From an uncultured Eubacteriales bacterium (lineage in GTDB: Bacteria > Bacillota_A > Clostridia > Christensenellales > Aristaeellaceae), in NCBI GenBank assembly GCA_944333375.1, contig CALVKX010000083.1:1-8284 (forward strand): DNA of 8,284 bases, given 5' to 3'. The translations under genes and the position numbers were made by a program. Of this stretch, positions 1 through 6,166 are shown in pieces (position 1 is the stretch's first letter; the number at the start of each line of letters is the position of its first letter). The notes beneath the pieces were generated by a model. That model was not told the DNA's origin. It did no database searches and saw only the letters and a program-made list of their open reading frames with translations.

Positions 1-51
1 CTGCGCCGGGGCGTGCCCCTCGTGCTCATCAACCGGGATGAGACGGCCTAG
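1..51 (+). CDS. C-terminal part of a Sir2-family NAD-dependent deacylase, ending at an in-frame TAG
   Basis: Frame 1 from the window edge reads LRRGVPLVLINRDETA and then TAG at 49-51. The motif LVLINRDET matches the penultimate strand of bacterial sirtuins, where a residue from this stretch lines the NAD site (family pattern roughly LVLIN.DETPYD). Sirtuins remove acyl groups from protein lysines, using NAD and releasing nicotinamide and O-acyl-ADP-ribose. Only the last part of the gene is in the window, so the catalytic His and the zinc Cys residues cannot be checked. The same frame continues past the TAG with the expected rest of the family (52-138), so this stop looks premature. The gene converges on the leftward glycosyltransferase operon. 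The family call is from recognition of the C-terminal motif, not from a search. Confidence 0.7.
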   Translation: MRRGVPLVLINRDETA

Positions 52-138
52 GAGGGGCTGGCAGCGCTGGTCATCCGCGACAACATCGCGCAGGTGCTCG
101 GGGAAGCGGTCGGAGAAGCCGGCGTCAAAGAATCGTAA
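52..138 (+). pseudogene. Sirtuin tail downstream of the amber codon
   Basis: After the TAG, the same frame runs for 28 sense codons to a TAA at 136-138 and includes LVIRDNIAQVLGEAV. This matches the last strand and terminal helix of bacterial sirtuins (typically ADLVIHDSIGKVLGEAV). The TAG sits where the family usually has Tyr in the ETPYD motif, so one base change (TAC or TAT to TAG) would explain it. Possible readings are a recent nonsense mutation, a sequencing or assembly error, or read-through. Read-through is less likely because the glycosyltransferase in this window uses TAG as its ordinary stop. Confidence 0.65.
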
Positions 139-152
139 AAAAATCGTAAAAA
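131..152. repeat. Tandem 11-bp direct repeat at the sirtuin stop codon
   Basis: AATCGTAAAAA occurs twice back to back (131-141 and 142-152). The first copy contains the TCG-TAA end of the sirtuin frame. It is probably a small slippage duplication in an A-rich stretch. Read on the other strand, the A-runs form the T-rich tail of the terminator-like hairpin at 165-213. Confidence 0.6.
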
Positions 153-213
153 ACAGCAAACCAAACCGGCTCCTTGCGCGTCTTATAAGTAAAGAGACAC
201 GAAAGGAGCCGGT
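153..213 (-). terminator. Probable rho-independent terminator of the leftward rarA-to-glycosyltransferase operon
   Basis: ACCGGCTCCTT at 165-175 and AAGGAGCCGGT at 203-213 form a perfect 11-bp inverted repeat around a 27-nt loop that can pair further (GTCTT with AGAGAC). Reading leftward, the stem is followed by a T-rich stretch, TTGGTTTGCTGTTTTTT, and more T-runs. It lies about 120 nt past the glycosyltransferase stop, where a leftward terminator is expected. The long loop lowers certainty. Reading rightward there is no T-run after the stem, so it should not end sirtuin transcription by the same mechanism. Confidence 0.6.
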
Positions 214-218
214 CCATT

Positions 219-335
219 ATGACAAGTCGGGCGTACGAGTACAGGCGGAGACGGACGGGTCAGCGGCACCATTGGTGCATCCGCGCCAGCGTGTGGCGCT
301 ATATGCTCATGGGCCTGCCCATCGGCGGAAGGTAG
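219..335 (+). CDS. Possible 38-residue basic small protein (doubtful)
   Basis: An ATG at 219 opens a 38-codon frame ending in TAG at 333-335. It has a good-looking ribosome site, GAAAGGAG at 201-208, 10 nt upstream. The product begins MTSRAYEYRRRRTGQRHHW, is rich in Arg, and ends with a short hydrophobic patch (WRYMLMGLPIGG). I recognise no family. Its stop abuts the stop of the converging glycosyltransferase with no bases between. The apparent ribosome site is also the right arm of the terminator-like hairpin at 165-213, so it may be a by-product of that stem. A TATAAG lies at 184-189 but I see no matching -35. It may not be a gene. Confidence 0.25.
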   Translation: MTSRAYEYRRRRTGQRHHWCIRASVWRYMLMGLPIGGR

Positions 336-1487
336 CTAGCGGTAGAGCGCCAGCCAGCTTTCCCGCACGGCCTCCCAGGAGTAGAGGCGGGGGAAGAGCG
401 CGCGCTGCTCCTGCGAAAGCCCCGAAAGCCCGCCGTCCATGGCGCGCGCCACCAGCGCGGGCAGATCGCCGAAGTCGCGGAAGGACTCCAGGGCAATCCC
501 CATCTCCTCAAGCTGCGGATAGCCCAGCCACGCGCCCTTGAGCACGCAGGCCCCGGCGTAGAGGTATTCCTGCATGCTGGCGGAGAAGGCGTCGGTGCGG
601 ATGGCGAGGATGAACACGTCCGCGGACAGGCGCAGCATGGCGCTGTCCTCCGGGCCCAGAAACTGGGTCAGCGCCACCGTCTGGCAGGGCAGGCGGCCCG
701 CCAGCTCGCGGGTGCGGGCGACGTAGGCGGGGTCGTTTTCGCCGTAGGTCTGTTGCAGGACCAGCGTGACGCGGCCGAGGCGCTCCGGCGGCAGGAGCGA
801 AAGCGCCTGGATGACCTCAAGCTGCTGCTGGGCGGAGGAGGCGCTGTAGCCCACGCAGATGACAAACCGATCCGGGGCGATGCCAAAGCGCGCACGGCAC
901 TGGGCGGGGGTGAAGCGGCCGCGGGCGCGGTCGATGTCCGCATAGCCGGTCTGGCCGAAGTAGAGGAGGGCCGTCTTTTGGGCCACGTCCTCGCCGTAGA
1001 GGCGGCGGATCATGCCTCGGTTGAGTTCGCTGTGGACGCTCACGGCGTCGCAGGCGCGCAGATAGGGCTTCATGCGGCTCAGCGCCAGCGCGCCGGCGCG
1101 CATGAGGTCGCTGCCCCAGAAGCTGCACACCCACCGGGCGCGGAATCGCCGCGCCACTAGCCTCCCCAGCGCCAGGTCGCGCTGGGAGAGATAATGGTTA
1201 TGCACGATGTCAAACGGCCCCAGACGCATCAGGCCGCGGGCATTGAGCGCGATGCGCGCCCACATGCGCAGCCGGGGAATGTGACGGATAACGGGCAGGG
1301 TGTGGCGGTCGCGATAGACCGTCACGCCGTTTTGACGATAGAAGTCCGCATACTTGCCCCCGTCGCCCCAGATGGGAAAGAGCACCAGATCGTAGCCCTC
1401 GGGCAGGAGCAGATGCTCCATCAGCCGCCGGGTCCAGAAGCTGTCCGCGTCCGCGATCATCAGGACGCGCTTTTTCTTACCGTCCAT
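336..1487 (-). CDS. GT-B-fold glycosyltransferase, probably for a cell-surface polysaccharide
   Basis: The protein has 383 residues. An N-terminal Rossmann-like half starts with RVLMIADADSF (7-17), and FDIVHNHYLSQRD (92-104) is the usual GT-B 'DIVH.H' strand. The linker to the C-terminal half is near 205-215 (FVICVGYSASS). The C-terminal donor-binding half holds LVLQQTYGENDPAY (242-255), LTQFLGPED (273-281) and an acidic stretch with MQEYLYAGACVL (305-316), the region that normally contacts the sugar nucleotide. The layout resembles GT4 enzymes and also WecF-type (GT56) enzymes; donor and acceptor are unknown. No signal peptide or membrane segment is seen, so it is likely cytosolic or peripheral to the membrane. 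I chose the ATG at 1487 because AAGGAGG at 1494-1500 lies 6 nt upstream; a longer frame to 1526 only adds residues overlapping the flippase. The 11-bp overlap with the flippase stop suggests translational coupling. Confidence 0.88.
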   Translation of the reverse strand: MDGKKKRVLMIADADSFWTRRLMEHLLLPEGYDLVLFPIWGDGGKYADFYRQNGVTVYRDRHTLPVIRHIPRLRMWARIALNARGLMRLGPFDIVHNHYLSQRDLALGRLVARRFRARWVCSFWGSDLMRAGALALSRMKPYLRACDAVSVHSELNRGMIRRLYGEDVAQKTALLYFGQTGYADIDRARGRFTPAQCRARFGIAPDRFVICVGYSASSAQQQLEVIQALSLLPPERLGRVTLVLQQTYGENDPAYVARTRELAGRLPCQTVALTQFLGPEDSAMLRLSADVFILAIRTDAFSASMQEYLYAGACVLKGAWLGYPQLEEMGIALESFRDFGDLPALVARAMDGGLSGLSQEQRALFPRLYSWEAVRESWLALYR

Positions 1488-2946
1488 GGCCGCCCTCCTT
1501 GCGCATGCGCCCGCGCAGCGCGTCAAGCACCTGCCCGGCGGTGGTCAAAAGCGTGCGAAGCTCCGGCCGGTACAGCGCGCAGGCCAGCGCCAGCACCAGC
1601 ACCAGCGCGGCGTATTTCCATACGCCCGAAAGCAGGAGGTTTAAGAAGGAGGCCGCCAGCATCAGCGCAATGGTGAGAATCAGACAGCGGTAGTTGAGGA
1701 TGGCGCGGTAGTAGCGCTCGCCCACCGCCGTGCGCAGCAGCAGCGTGAGGATGGCCGAAAAGGCCGACGCCATGGCGGCGCCCGAGATGCCGCAGGCGGG
1801 GATGAGCACGAAGCACAGCCCGATATTGGCCAGGGAGGAAAAGAGGTAGATCAGCGTCGTCCAGTAGGACTTTTTGGAGATGGTGATGCCCATGCCCGTC
1901 GTCTCCCCCAGGCAGTAGCAGATGGGGGAGAGAAACAGGAAGGGGAAAAAGACCACGGAGCCGCGGTAGCTCTTGCCCAGCAGCAAAAACACCGGGGACT
2001 GGAGCAGCGTGATCCCCAGGCCGAAGAGCGTCAGCATGCAGGCCATAAGCCGGTGCACGGTGTAGAAGCGCTGGCGGTCGTCGCTCTGGTAGTTCTCCAG
2101 CACATAGGGCGCCCAGTAGGTGTTGAAGCCCGTTTGGATGATGTTGATGGTGGAGGCCAGGCCCAGGGCGCTGGAAAAGATGCCGGTGGCCTCGTAGCCC
2201 AGCAGGTGCTTGAGCGAAAGGGTGCTCACGGAGGTGTTCAGCCAGCTCAGCACGCTCAGCGGCACCAGCGGCAGGGCGTATCTGGCCAGCTCGCGCACGG
2301 CCTCCCGGTCCGTGCGGGCGGGGAAGGAGAGGTCCAGCCGCCCCCGCTGCAGGACGATGAACACCAGCGTAAAGAGCGCCATGAGCACCGTCAGCGCCAG
2401 GATGGCCGAGCGGCCGGTGGGGCGGCTCAGGCCCACGGCGAGGTAGGCGATCTTGGTCAAAAGCGCGTGCACGACGCCCTGAATGGTGTACAGGAGGGCG
2501 TTTTGCTCCATGCGGTAGCACAGCGACAGGAAGCGGAAGATGACCAGCGAGCAGCTGTAGAGGCACAGGCACAGGAAGATGGAGAAATCCGGCTGGCCGA
2601 CGATCTCCTTGCTCAGGGAGCGCCAGAAGCCCAGCAGCACCGCCGAGGACACGATCCCGAAGCCCAGCGCCACCGACAGGCAGAACGTCAGAAGCGACCG
2701 GGGCGTCATGCGGCCGGGGTTTTCGCGGAAGAAACGCACGAACGCCTGGTCCAGCCCCAGGTAGCACACCGAGCAAAACAGCGACGTATAGGTGCCGAAC
2801 ATGCTCACGCGGGCCAGCTCGGCGGGGGCGAAAAGGCGCGTGGAGATGGGCGTGGCAATGAAGCCCAGGGCAAAGGAGATCCATGTCACCATGGAAAAGC
2901 CCACCATGTTCTTTAAAAAGCGTTGCTTGCTGCGTTCCATGCGCAT
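1477..2946 (-). CDS. Wzx-like polysaccharide (oligosaccharide) flippase, multi-pass membrane protein
   Basis: The protein has 489 residues and about 12-14 hydrophobic segments along its whole length, the first at about residues 15-32 after a basic start (MRMERSKQRFLKNM). Early residues FIATPISTRLFAPAELAR match the 'P..TR.l.P..yG' pattern of polysaccharide flippases of the MVF/MATE superfamily. Such proteins move undecaprenyl-diphosphate-linked oligosaccharides across the cytoplasmic membrane for capsule, exopolysaccharide or wall-polymer assembly. The glycosyltransferase directly downstream fits that role. The length is typical. The start could be ATG 2946 or ATG 2940; the only purine-rich site (AAGGGAG, 2964-2970) is 17 nt from the first, with a small hairpin between. 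There is a 41-bp gap to the upstream kinase gene and no visible promoter in it, so co-transcription is likely. Substrate is unknown. Confidence 0.9.
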   Translation of the reverse strand: MRMERSKQRFLKNMVGFSMVTWISFALGFIATPISTRLFAPAELARVSMFGTYTSLFCSVCYLGLDQAFVRFFRENPGRMTPRSLLTFCLSVALGFGIVSSAVLLGFWRSLSKEIVGQPDFSIFLCLCLYSCSLVIFRFLSLCYRMEQNALLYTIQGVVHALLTKIAYLAVGLSRPTGRSAILALTVLMALFTLVFIVLQRGRLDLSFPARTDREAVRELARYALPLVPLSVLSWLNTSVSTLSLKHLLGYEATGIFSSALGLASTINIIQTGFNTYWAPYVLENYQSDDRQRFYTVHRLMACMLTLFGLGITLLQSPVFLLLGKSYRGSVVFFPFLFLSPICYCLGETTGMGITISKKSYWTTLIYLFSSLANIGLCFVLIPACGISGAAMASAFSAILTLLLRTAVGERYYRAILNYRCLILTIALMLAASFLNLLLSGVWKYAALVLVLALACALYRPELRTLLTTAGQVLDALRGRMRKEGGHGR

Positions 2947-2970
2947 GCGGGAAAAACCCCGCGCTCCCTT
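2947..2970 (-). promoter_or_regulatory. Far-set ribosome binding site with a small hairpin before the flippase start
   Basis: Reading leftward, AAGGGAG (2970 to 2964) is followed by GCGGG-GTTTTT-CCCGC (2962 to 2947) and then the ATG. The site is 17 nt from the start, longer than the usual 5-10. If the hairpin forms it would place the site next to the start codon. This is a structural reading of the sequence only. Confidence 0.35.
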
Positions 2971-2987
2971 CGTGTGTTTTGCGCCGC

Positions 2988-3863
2988 TCAGGCGCCGGCG
3001 CGCCCGCTGTCGCGTGGCACGGTCACGGTAAAGACGGTTGTTTCACCGGGCTGCAGGGCGATGGTGCCGCCGTACTCGTCCAGCGTGCTGCGCACGATGC
3101 TCAGGCCCAGGCCGTGGCCCTCGCCCTTGGTGGACACGCCCGGCTCAAAGAGGCTGTCGCGCAGGTCCTCGGGGATGGGGGCGCCGTTGTTGGAGATGAC
3201 AAAGGTGAAGCCCCTGAGGTCCTCGGACACGGACAGGTCGATGCGGCCGCCGGGCACGTCCTCAACGGCGTCCATGGCGTTGTCCATGAGGTTGCCGATG
3301 ATGCAGCACAGCTCCCACGGCGGCACCGGCAAGCCCTCCAGGGAGCTTCGGATGTCCAGCTCCAGGCGGATGCCGCGCTCCTGGCAGGCCGCGCTCTTGA
3401 CCTGCAAAAGCGCGTTAAAGGCCGTCATTTTGGTGCGCAGGACCGAGGAGACGGAGCGGTGCTCGTCATAGACGCGCTCGAGATAGGCCGTGGCCTCGCC
3501 GTATTCCTGCATCTCCAGCAGGCTGTAGACGACTTGAAGGTGGTTTAGGAAGTCGTGCCGCTGGGCCCTGAGCCTGAGGTTGAGCGCGTCCATCTGCCCG
3601 TTGGTGACCTGCAATTCCCCGATAGTGCGCTCCAGGCGCCGGGTGCGCAGCGCGTCCTGGATGTCGATGCCCGCGCCCCAGGCCGCCATCAGCGCGCCGC
3701 CCACGACCATGAACTGCAAAGACCAGCTTTCGCGCGCCTCCGGCCCGGCGGTGAGCACATAGAGCACAAAGGCAAACAGGACGCCGATTTGCACGATGTT
3801 GACCACGATGGCCAGCATCGTGGTTTTTTGTACGTCGGGCTTGCGTTTCAGCTCATGCTTCAT
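2988..3863 (-). CDS. Spo0B-type sensor histidine kinase (GHKL ATPase), orphan
   Basis: The protein has 291 residues. Two hydrophobic segments lie at about 16-39 and 50-66 with only a short link between them, so there is almost no extracellular sensor domain. A coiled or linker region (68-100) leads to a Spo0B-like helical phosphoacceptor domain with QRHDFLNHLQVVYSLLEMQ (101-119); His103 is the predicted phosphorylation site. The C-terminal ATPase has an N-box NLMDNAMDAVE (191-201), NNGAPIPEDL (225-234) and a glycine-rich lid GEGHGLGLSIV (247-257). Kinases of this type (CitA/DcuS, quorum and sporulation phosphorelays) normally pass phosphate to a response regulator, but none is nearby. ATG 3863 is chosen because GGAG lies 7 nt upstream and the membrane segments follow; the open frame further upstream is just rarA in another frame. 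It overlaps the rarA stop by 11 bp. Partner and signal are unknown. Confidence 0.9.
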   Translation of the reverse strand: MKHELKRKPDVQKTTMLAIVVNIVQIGVLFAFVLYVLTAGPEARESWSLQFMVVGGALMAAWGAGIDIQDALRTRRLERTIGELQVTNGQMDALNLRLRAQRHDFLNHLQVVYSLLEMQEYGEATAYLERVYDEHRSVSSVLRTKMTAFNALLQVKSAACQERGIRLELDIRSSLEGLPVPPWELCCIIGNLMDNAMDAVEDVPGGRIDLSVSEDLRGFTFVISNNGAPIPEDLRDSLFEPGVSTKGEGHGLGLSIVRSTLDEYGGTIALQPGETTVFTVTVPRDSGRAGA

Positions 3864-5187
3864 GGCTGGCTCCAAATCTGCGCTCGTGGCGATCCCTGAG
3901 CTTGGCCTCGTGCCCCTGATCGGAGGGATGGTAGTAGACGGCATGCTCATATCCCGCGGGCATGTAGTTTTGCCGGACGAAATGGCCGGGGTAGTCGTGG
4001 GGGTATTTGTACTGCGGGGTGTTCTGGTGCGGCGTACGGTAGCTCTGGTCGCGCAGGTGCTCGGGCACGGGGGTGAAGCCGCCCTTTTGCGCGTCGGCCA
4101 TGGCCGCGTCGATGGCCACGCAGACGCTGTTGCTCTTGTGCGCCAGAGAGACGGCGATGATGGCCTGCGCGATGGGGATGCGCGCCTCGGGCATGCCCAC
4201 GAATTCCAGAGCGGTGACGGCGGCCTGCGCCTGCAGCATGACCACGGGATCGGCCAGCCCCACGTCCTCGCTGGCATGGACCACGATGCGCCGCACGATG
4301 AGCTTGGGGTCCACGCCCGCGTAGAGCAGGCGGCTGAACCACAGCAGCGCCGCGTCCGGGTCGCTGCCGCGCATGCTCTTGATGAAGGCCGAGAGCATGT
4401 CGTAATACTGGCTCTCGTCCAGCTTGAGCAGAGGCTTTTGCATGCTCTCCTGTGCGTCCTCCAGCCGAAGGCGCTTAAACGACCGGCCCGTGCCTGATTC
4501 CGTCTCCTCCCGGGCGGTCAGCCATGCCAATTCCAGCGCCCCCAGCGCGGCGCGCACGTCGCCGTCCGCCATGCGGGCGATGAAGGCAAGCGCGCCATCC
4601 TCCACGCGCGTGTCGCTTTTGCCGTAGCCGCGCTCCGGATCGCGCAGGGCGTTTTCCAGCGCGCGCAGCACGTCCTGGGCGCTCAGCGGCTCGAACTGGA
4701 ACACCCGGCACCGGCTGACGATGGCCGGGGTCATGCTGACCATGGGGTTTTCCGTCGTGGAGCCGATGAAGCGGATCAGGCCGCTTTCGATGGCGGGCAA
4801 AATGCTGTCGCTTTGCGCCTTGGACCAGCGATGGCACTCGTCCAAAAGCAGGTAGGTGGCGCGGCCGTAGCGAAGGCGGCGGTCCTGCGCTTCCTTGAGC
4901 ACCTGGCGCACGTCCGCCACGCCGCTGGTGACGGCGTTGAGCTTTTCAAAGGCGCTGCCGGTCATGCGGGCGACGATGGAAGCCAGCGTCGTCTTTCCGC
5001 AGCCCGGGGGACCCCAGAAGATGCTGCTTTGCAGCCGGTCGGCCTCAATGGCGCGGCGCAAAAGCCGGCCCGGCCCCAGAAGGCGTTCCTGGCCGATAAA
5101 CTCCTCCAGCGTCCGGGGGCGCATCCGCTCGGCAAGCGGCGGCGGGGGAGGGCTGGAAAAAAGGGCCTGCTGTTCAAAATCGTTCAT
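3853..5187 (-). CDS. rarA: RarA/MgsA replication-associated recombination protein A (AAA+ ATPase)
   Basis: The protein has 444 residues, close to E. coli RarA (447). The N-terminus MNDFEQQALF leads to PLAERMRPRTLEEFIGQERLLG (17-38). Walker A is GPPGCGKT (59-66), Walker B LLLDECHRW (113-121), sensor 1 FIGSTTENP (140-148), and the arginine-finger region IVSRCRVF (156-163). The C-terminal tetramerisation part has SMRGSDPDAALLW (271-283), HASEDVGLADP (304-314) and KSNSVCVA (351-358). The family (also WHIP/Mgs1) acts at stalled or gapped replication forks and interacts with SSB. ATG 5187 fits the family N-terminus; ATG 5199 is possible, and a GTG at 5253 would lie at or upstream of the likely transcription start. 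No strong ribosome site precedes any of them. It heads the leftward operon. The usual FNK after the Walker B His is WSK here, a mild variation. Confidence 0.95.
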   Translation of the reverse strand: MNDFEQQALFSSPPPPPLAERMRPRTLEEFIGQERLLGPGRLLRRAIEADRLQSSIFWGPPGCGKTTLASIVARMTGSAFEKLNAVTSGVADVRQVLKEAQDRRLRYGRATYLLLDECHRWSKAQSDSILPAIESGLIRFIGSTTENPMVSMTPAIVSRCRVFQFEPLSAQDVLRALENALRDPERGYGKSDTRVEDGALAFIARMADGDVRAALGALELAWLTAREETESGTGRSFKRLRLEDAQESMQKPLLKLDESQYYDMLSAFIKSMRGSDPDAALLWFSRLLYAGVDPKLIVRRIVVHASEDVGLADPVVMLQAQAAVTALEFVGMPEARIPIAQAIIAVSLAHKSNSVCVAIDAAMADAQKGGFTPVPEHLRDQSYRTPHQNTPQYKYPHDYPGHFVRQNYMPAGYEHAVYYHPSDQGHEAKLRDRHERRFGASHEA

Positions 5188-5258
5188 GAATCTTGCCATG
5201 AAAGGCGGCGGAGACACGCTGCGCCGCGCGGGTCGGTGGGATGGGAGAATCACTACAC

Positions 5259-5287
5259 ACTATACACTTTTTCTAGGCAAAATGCAA
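5259..5287 (-). promoter_or_regulatory. Sigma-A-type promoter for the rarA operon
   Basis: Reading leftward, TTGCAT (5287 to 5282), a 17-bp spacer and TATAGT (5264 to 5259) form a -35/-10 pair. The -10 matches the consensus at 5 of 6 positions, the -35 at 3 of 6. Transcription would begin near 5252, about 65 nt before the rarA ATG. It starts only a few bases past the stop of the upstream 162-residue gene, so rarA may be expressed from here as well as by read-through. Confidence 0.55.
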
Positions 5288-5295
5288 CGCGCGCC

Positions 5296-5784
5296 TCATT
5301 CCCGAAGCCAGCCGGCGTAGCGCTCGGGAGGATAGAGGGTGCGGATCATGCGCACCATGAAATCGAACTCCTCCTTCGTGTAGAAGGCGCCGTAGCGCTG
5401 GTAGAGCACCCTCAGGGCGCTGAGGCTGCACACGCGGAGGCTGTAATCGTTGATTTTGATGAAGTTGGCGGAAAACGGGGTGAGCTTGTCAAAGATCACC
5501 CCCATGAGGTCGTCGGTAATGGCCGCAATCTGCTCCGTCCCCAGCCGGCAGGTATGGTAATTGTCGGTAATGACGGTCAGGCTGCCGTTGGTCAGGCGAT
5601 TGAGCTGGACCAGCAGGAGCGATTCCAGCTCGTCGCGCAGGCTCTCCAGCGTCTGGCGATAGGGCGCGTAGGCGCGCATGCGGCTGGCAAGGGTATCGGC
5701 CAGCGTGTTGGCGCTCAAAAAAAGCGTCCCAAGCCAGGGCCTGAGCGCGTGCTCCACTTCCGTCAACCCAACGGGGATTGCCAT
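5296..5784 (-). CDS. Protein of unknown function, 162 residues, divergent from dnaA
   Basis: I do not recognise this family. The protein starts MAIPVGLTEVEHALRPWLG, looks soluble and mostly helical, and has no signal peptide, membrane segment or Cys-rich metal motif. The middle (about residues 45-105) has LESLRDELESLLLVQLNRL, then TVITDNYHTCRLG, then ITDDLMGVIFDKLTPF. The end is rich in aromatic and basic residues (RVLYQRYGAFYTKEEFDFM). The ATG at 5784 has GGGGAGG at 5796-5802, 11 nt upstream. Coding-like codon use, a good ribosome site and a candidate promoter support a real gene. It is transcribed away from dnaA across a region with DnaA-box-like sites, so shared control with dnaA is possible, but position alone does not show a replication role. 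Confidence 0.8.
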   Translation of the reverse strand: MAIPVGLTEVEHALRPWLGTLFLSANTLADTLASRMRAYAPYRQTLESLRDELESLLLVQLNRLTNGSLTVITDNYHTCRLGTEQIAAITDDLMGVIFDKLTPFSANFIKINDYSLRVCSLSALRVLYQRYGAFYTKEEFDFMVRMIRTLYPPERYAGWLRE

Positions 5785-5820
5785 GGCCGCCGATACCTCC
5801 CCTCTGCGCGGGCCGGTTCT

Positions 5821-5950
5821 GCAACATATTTTTCTACATTTCGCCGGATAAGTCCTTGTTTTTGTTGCGGAAAATGTGACAGAAGGGAAGCACTTCTTTA
5901 AGAAATGTAATTTTATCCAGTTATATTTGAATATCCATTCATTTTTAGCT
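5821..5950. other. AT-rich stretch, possible DNA unwinding element
   Basis: In this GC-rich window, 5901-5950 has only 11 G or C in 50 bases (22%) and 5821-5940 about a third. It contains a separated 8-bp inverted repeat, TACATTTC (5835-5842) and GAAATGTA (5902-5909), and a TTCTT-T-AAGAA palindrome (5894-5904). AT-rich DNA beside DnaA boxes is what an unwinding element looks like, but ordinary promoter DNA can be this AT-rich too. Confidence 0.35.
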
Positions 5951-5956
5951 TGTCAA
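5928..5956 (-). promoter_or_regulatory. Candidate promoter for the 162-residue gene, overlapped by a palindrome
   Basis: Reading leftward, a perfect TTGACA (5956 to 5951), a 17-bp spacer and TATTCA (5933 to 5928, 3 of 6) make a possible sigma-A promoter with a leader of roughly 135 nt. The -35 lies inside the 11-nt palindrome GCTTG-T-CAAGC (5948-5958), which could be an operator or chance. Confidence 0.4.
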
Positions 5957-6057
5957 GCGCCATGTTTTGTGGAGGGATACGGCCCCGTCCACCATGGGTA
6001 GGAAAGAAGGTTTTCAACATTCCATCGGCTATGCAAGAGCGCGGAAGGGAGGGAGTC

Positions 6058-6086
6058 TTGTCAAAAGTGTCCGTATCTGCTATGAT
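6058..6086 (+). promoter_or_regulatory. Strong sigma-A promoter for dnaA with extended -10
   Basis: TTGTCA (6058-6063, 5 of 6), a 17-bp spacer and TATGAT (6081-6086, 5 of 6) are preceded by TGC, giving an extended -10 (TGCTATGAT). Transcription would start near 6093. The best DnaA-box-like sites lie 25-80 nt downstream of that, inside the leader, which suits repression by DnaA of its own gene. A lone TATAAT at 6195-6200 has no good -35 and is less likely to be used. Confidence 0.65.
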
Positions 6087-6117
6087 TATTCACGAAAATG
6101 GGGAATAGCGCATGTGG

Positions 6118-6126
6118 TTTTCCACA
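6118..6126 (+). promoter_or_regulatory. DnaA-box-like site 1, within a hairpin palindrome
   Basis: TTTTCCACA differs from the consensus TTATCCACA at one position. It is the right part of the perfect 16-nt palindromic hairpin ATGTGGTTTTCCACAT (6112-6127), which has a TTTT loop and could also fold in the dnaA leader RNA. Confidence 0.6.
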
Positions 6127-6132
6127 TGGACG

Positions 6133-6141
6133 TTTTCCACA
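6133..6141 (+). promoter_or_regulatory. DnaA-box-like site 2
   Basis: TTTTCCACA is identical to site 1 and in the same orientation, 15 bp further on (start to start). Two identical 9-mers so close, ahead of dnaA, support a DnaA-binding role. Confidence 0.6.
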
Positions 6142-6166
6142 TTCTTTTCATCTTTGGGTACTGCCA

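Noticed and set aside
2053..2916. A 287-codon open frame antisense to the flippase
   Set aside because: Its Gln/His/Arg/Ala-rich product is typical of the shadow of a membrane-protein gene with strong codon bias.
3864..4277. An N-terminal extension of the histidine kinase over rarA
   Set aside because: The extension is Pro/Arg/Thr/Ser-rich out-of-frame rarA sequence; the ribosome site and membrane segments support ATG 3863.
5188..5253. A GTG start at 5253 adding 22 residues to RarA
   Set aside because: The predicted transcription start is near 5252, no ribosome site precedes the GTG, and the extra residues do not match the family.
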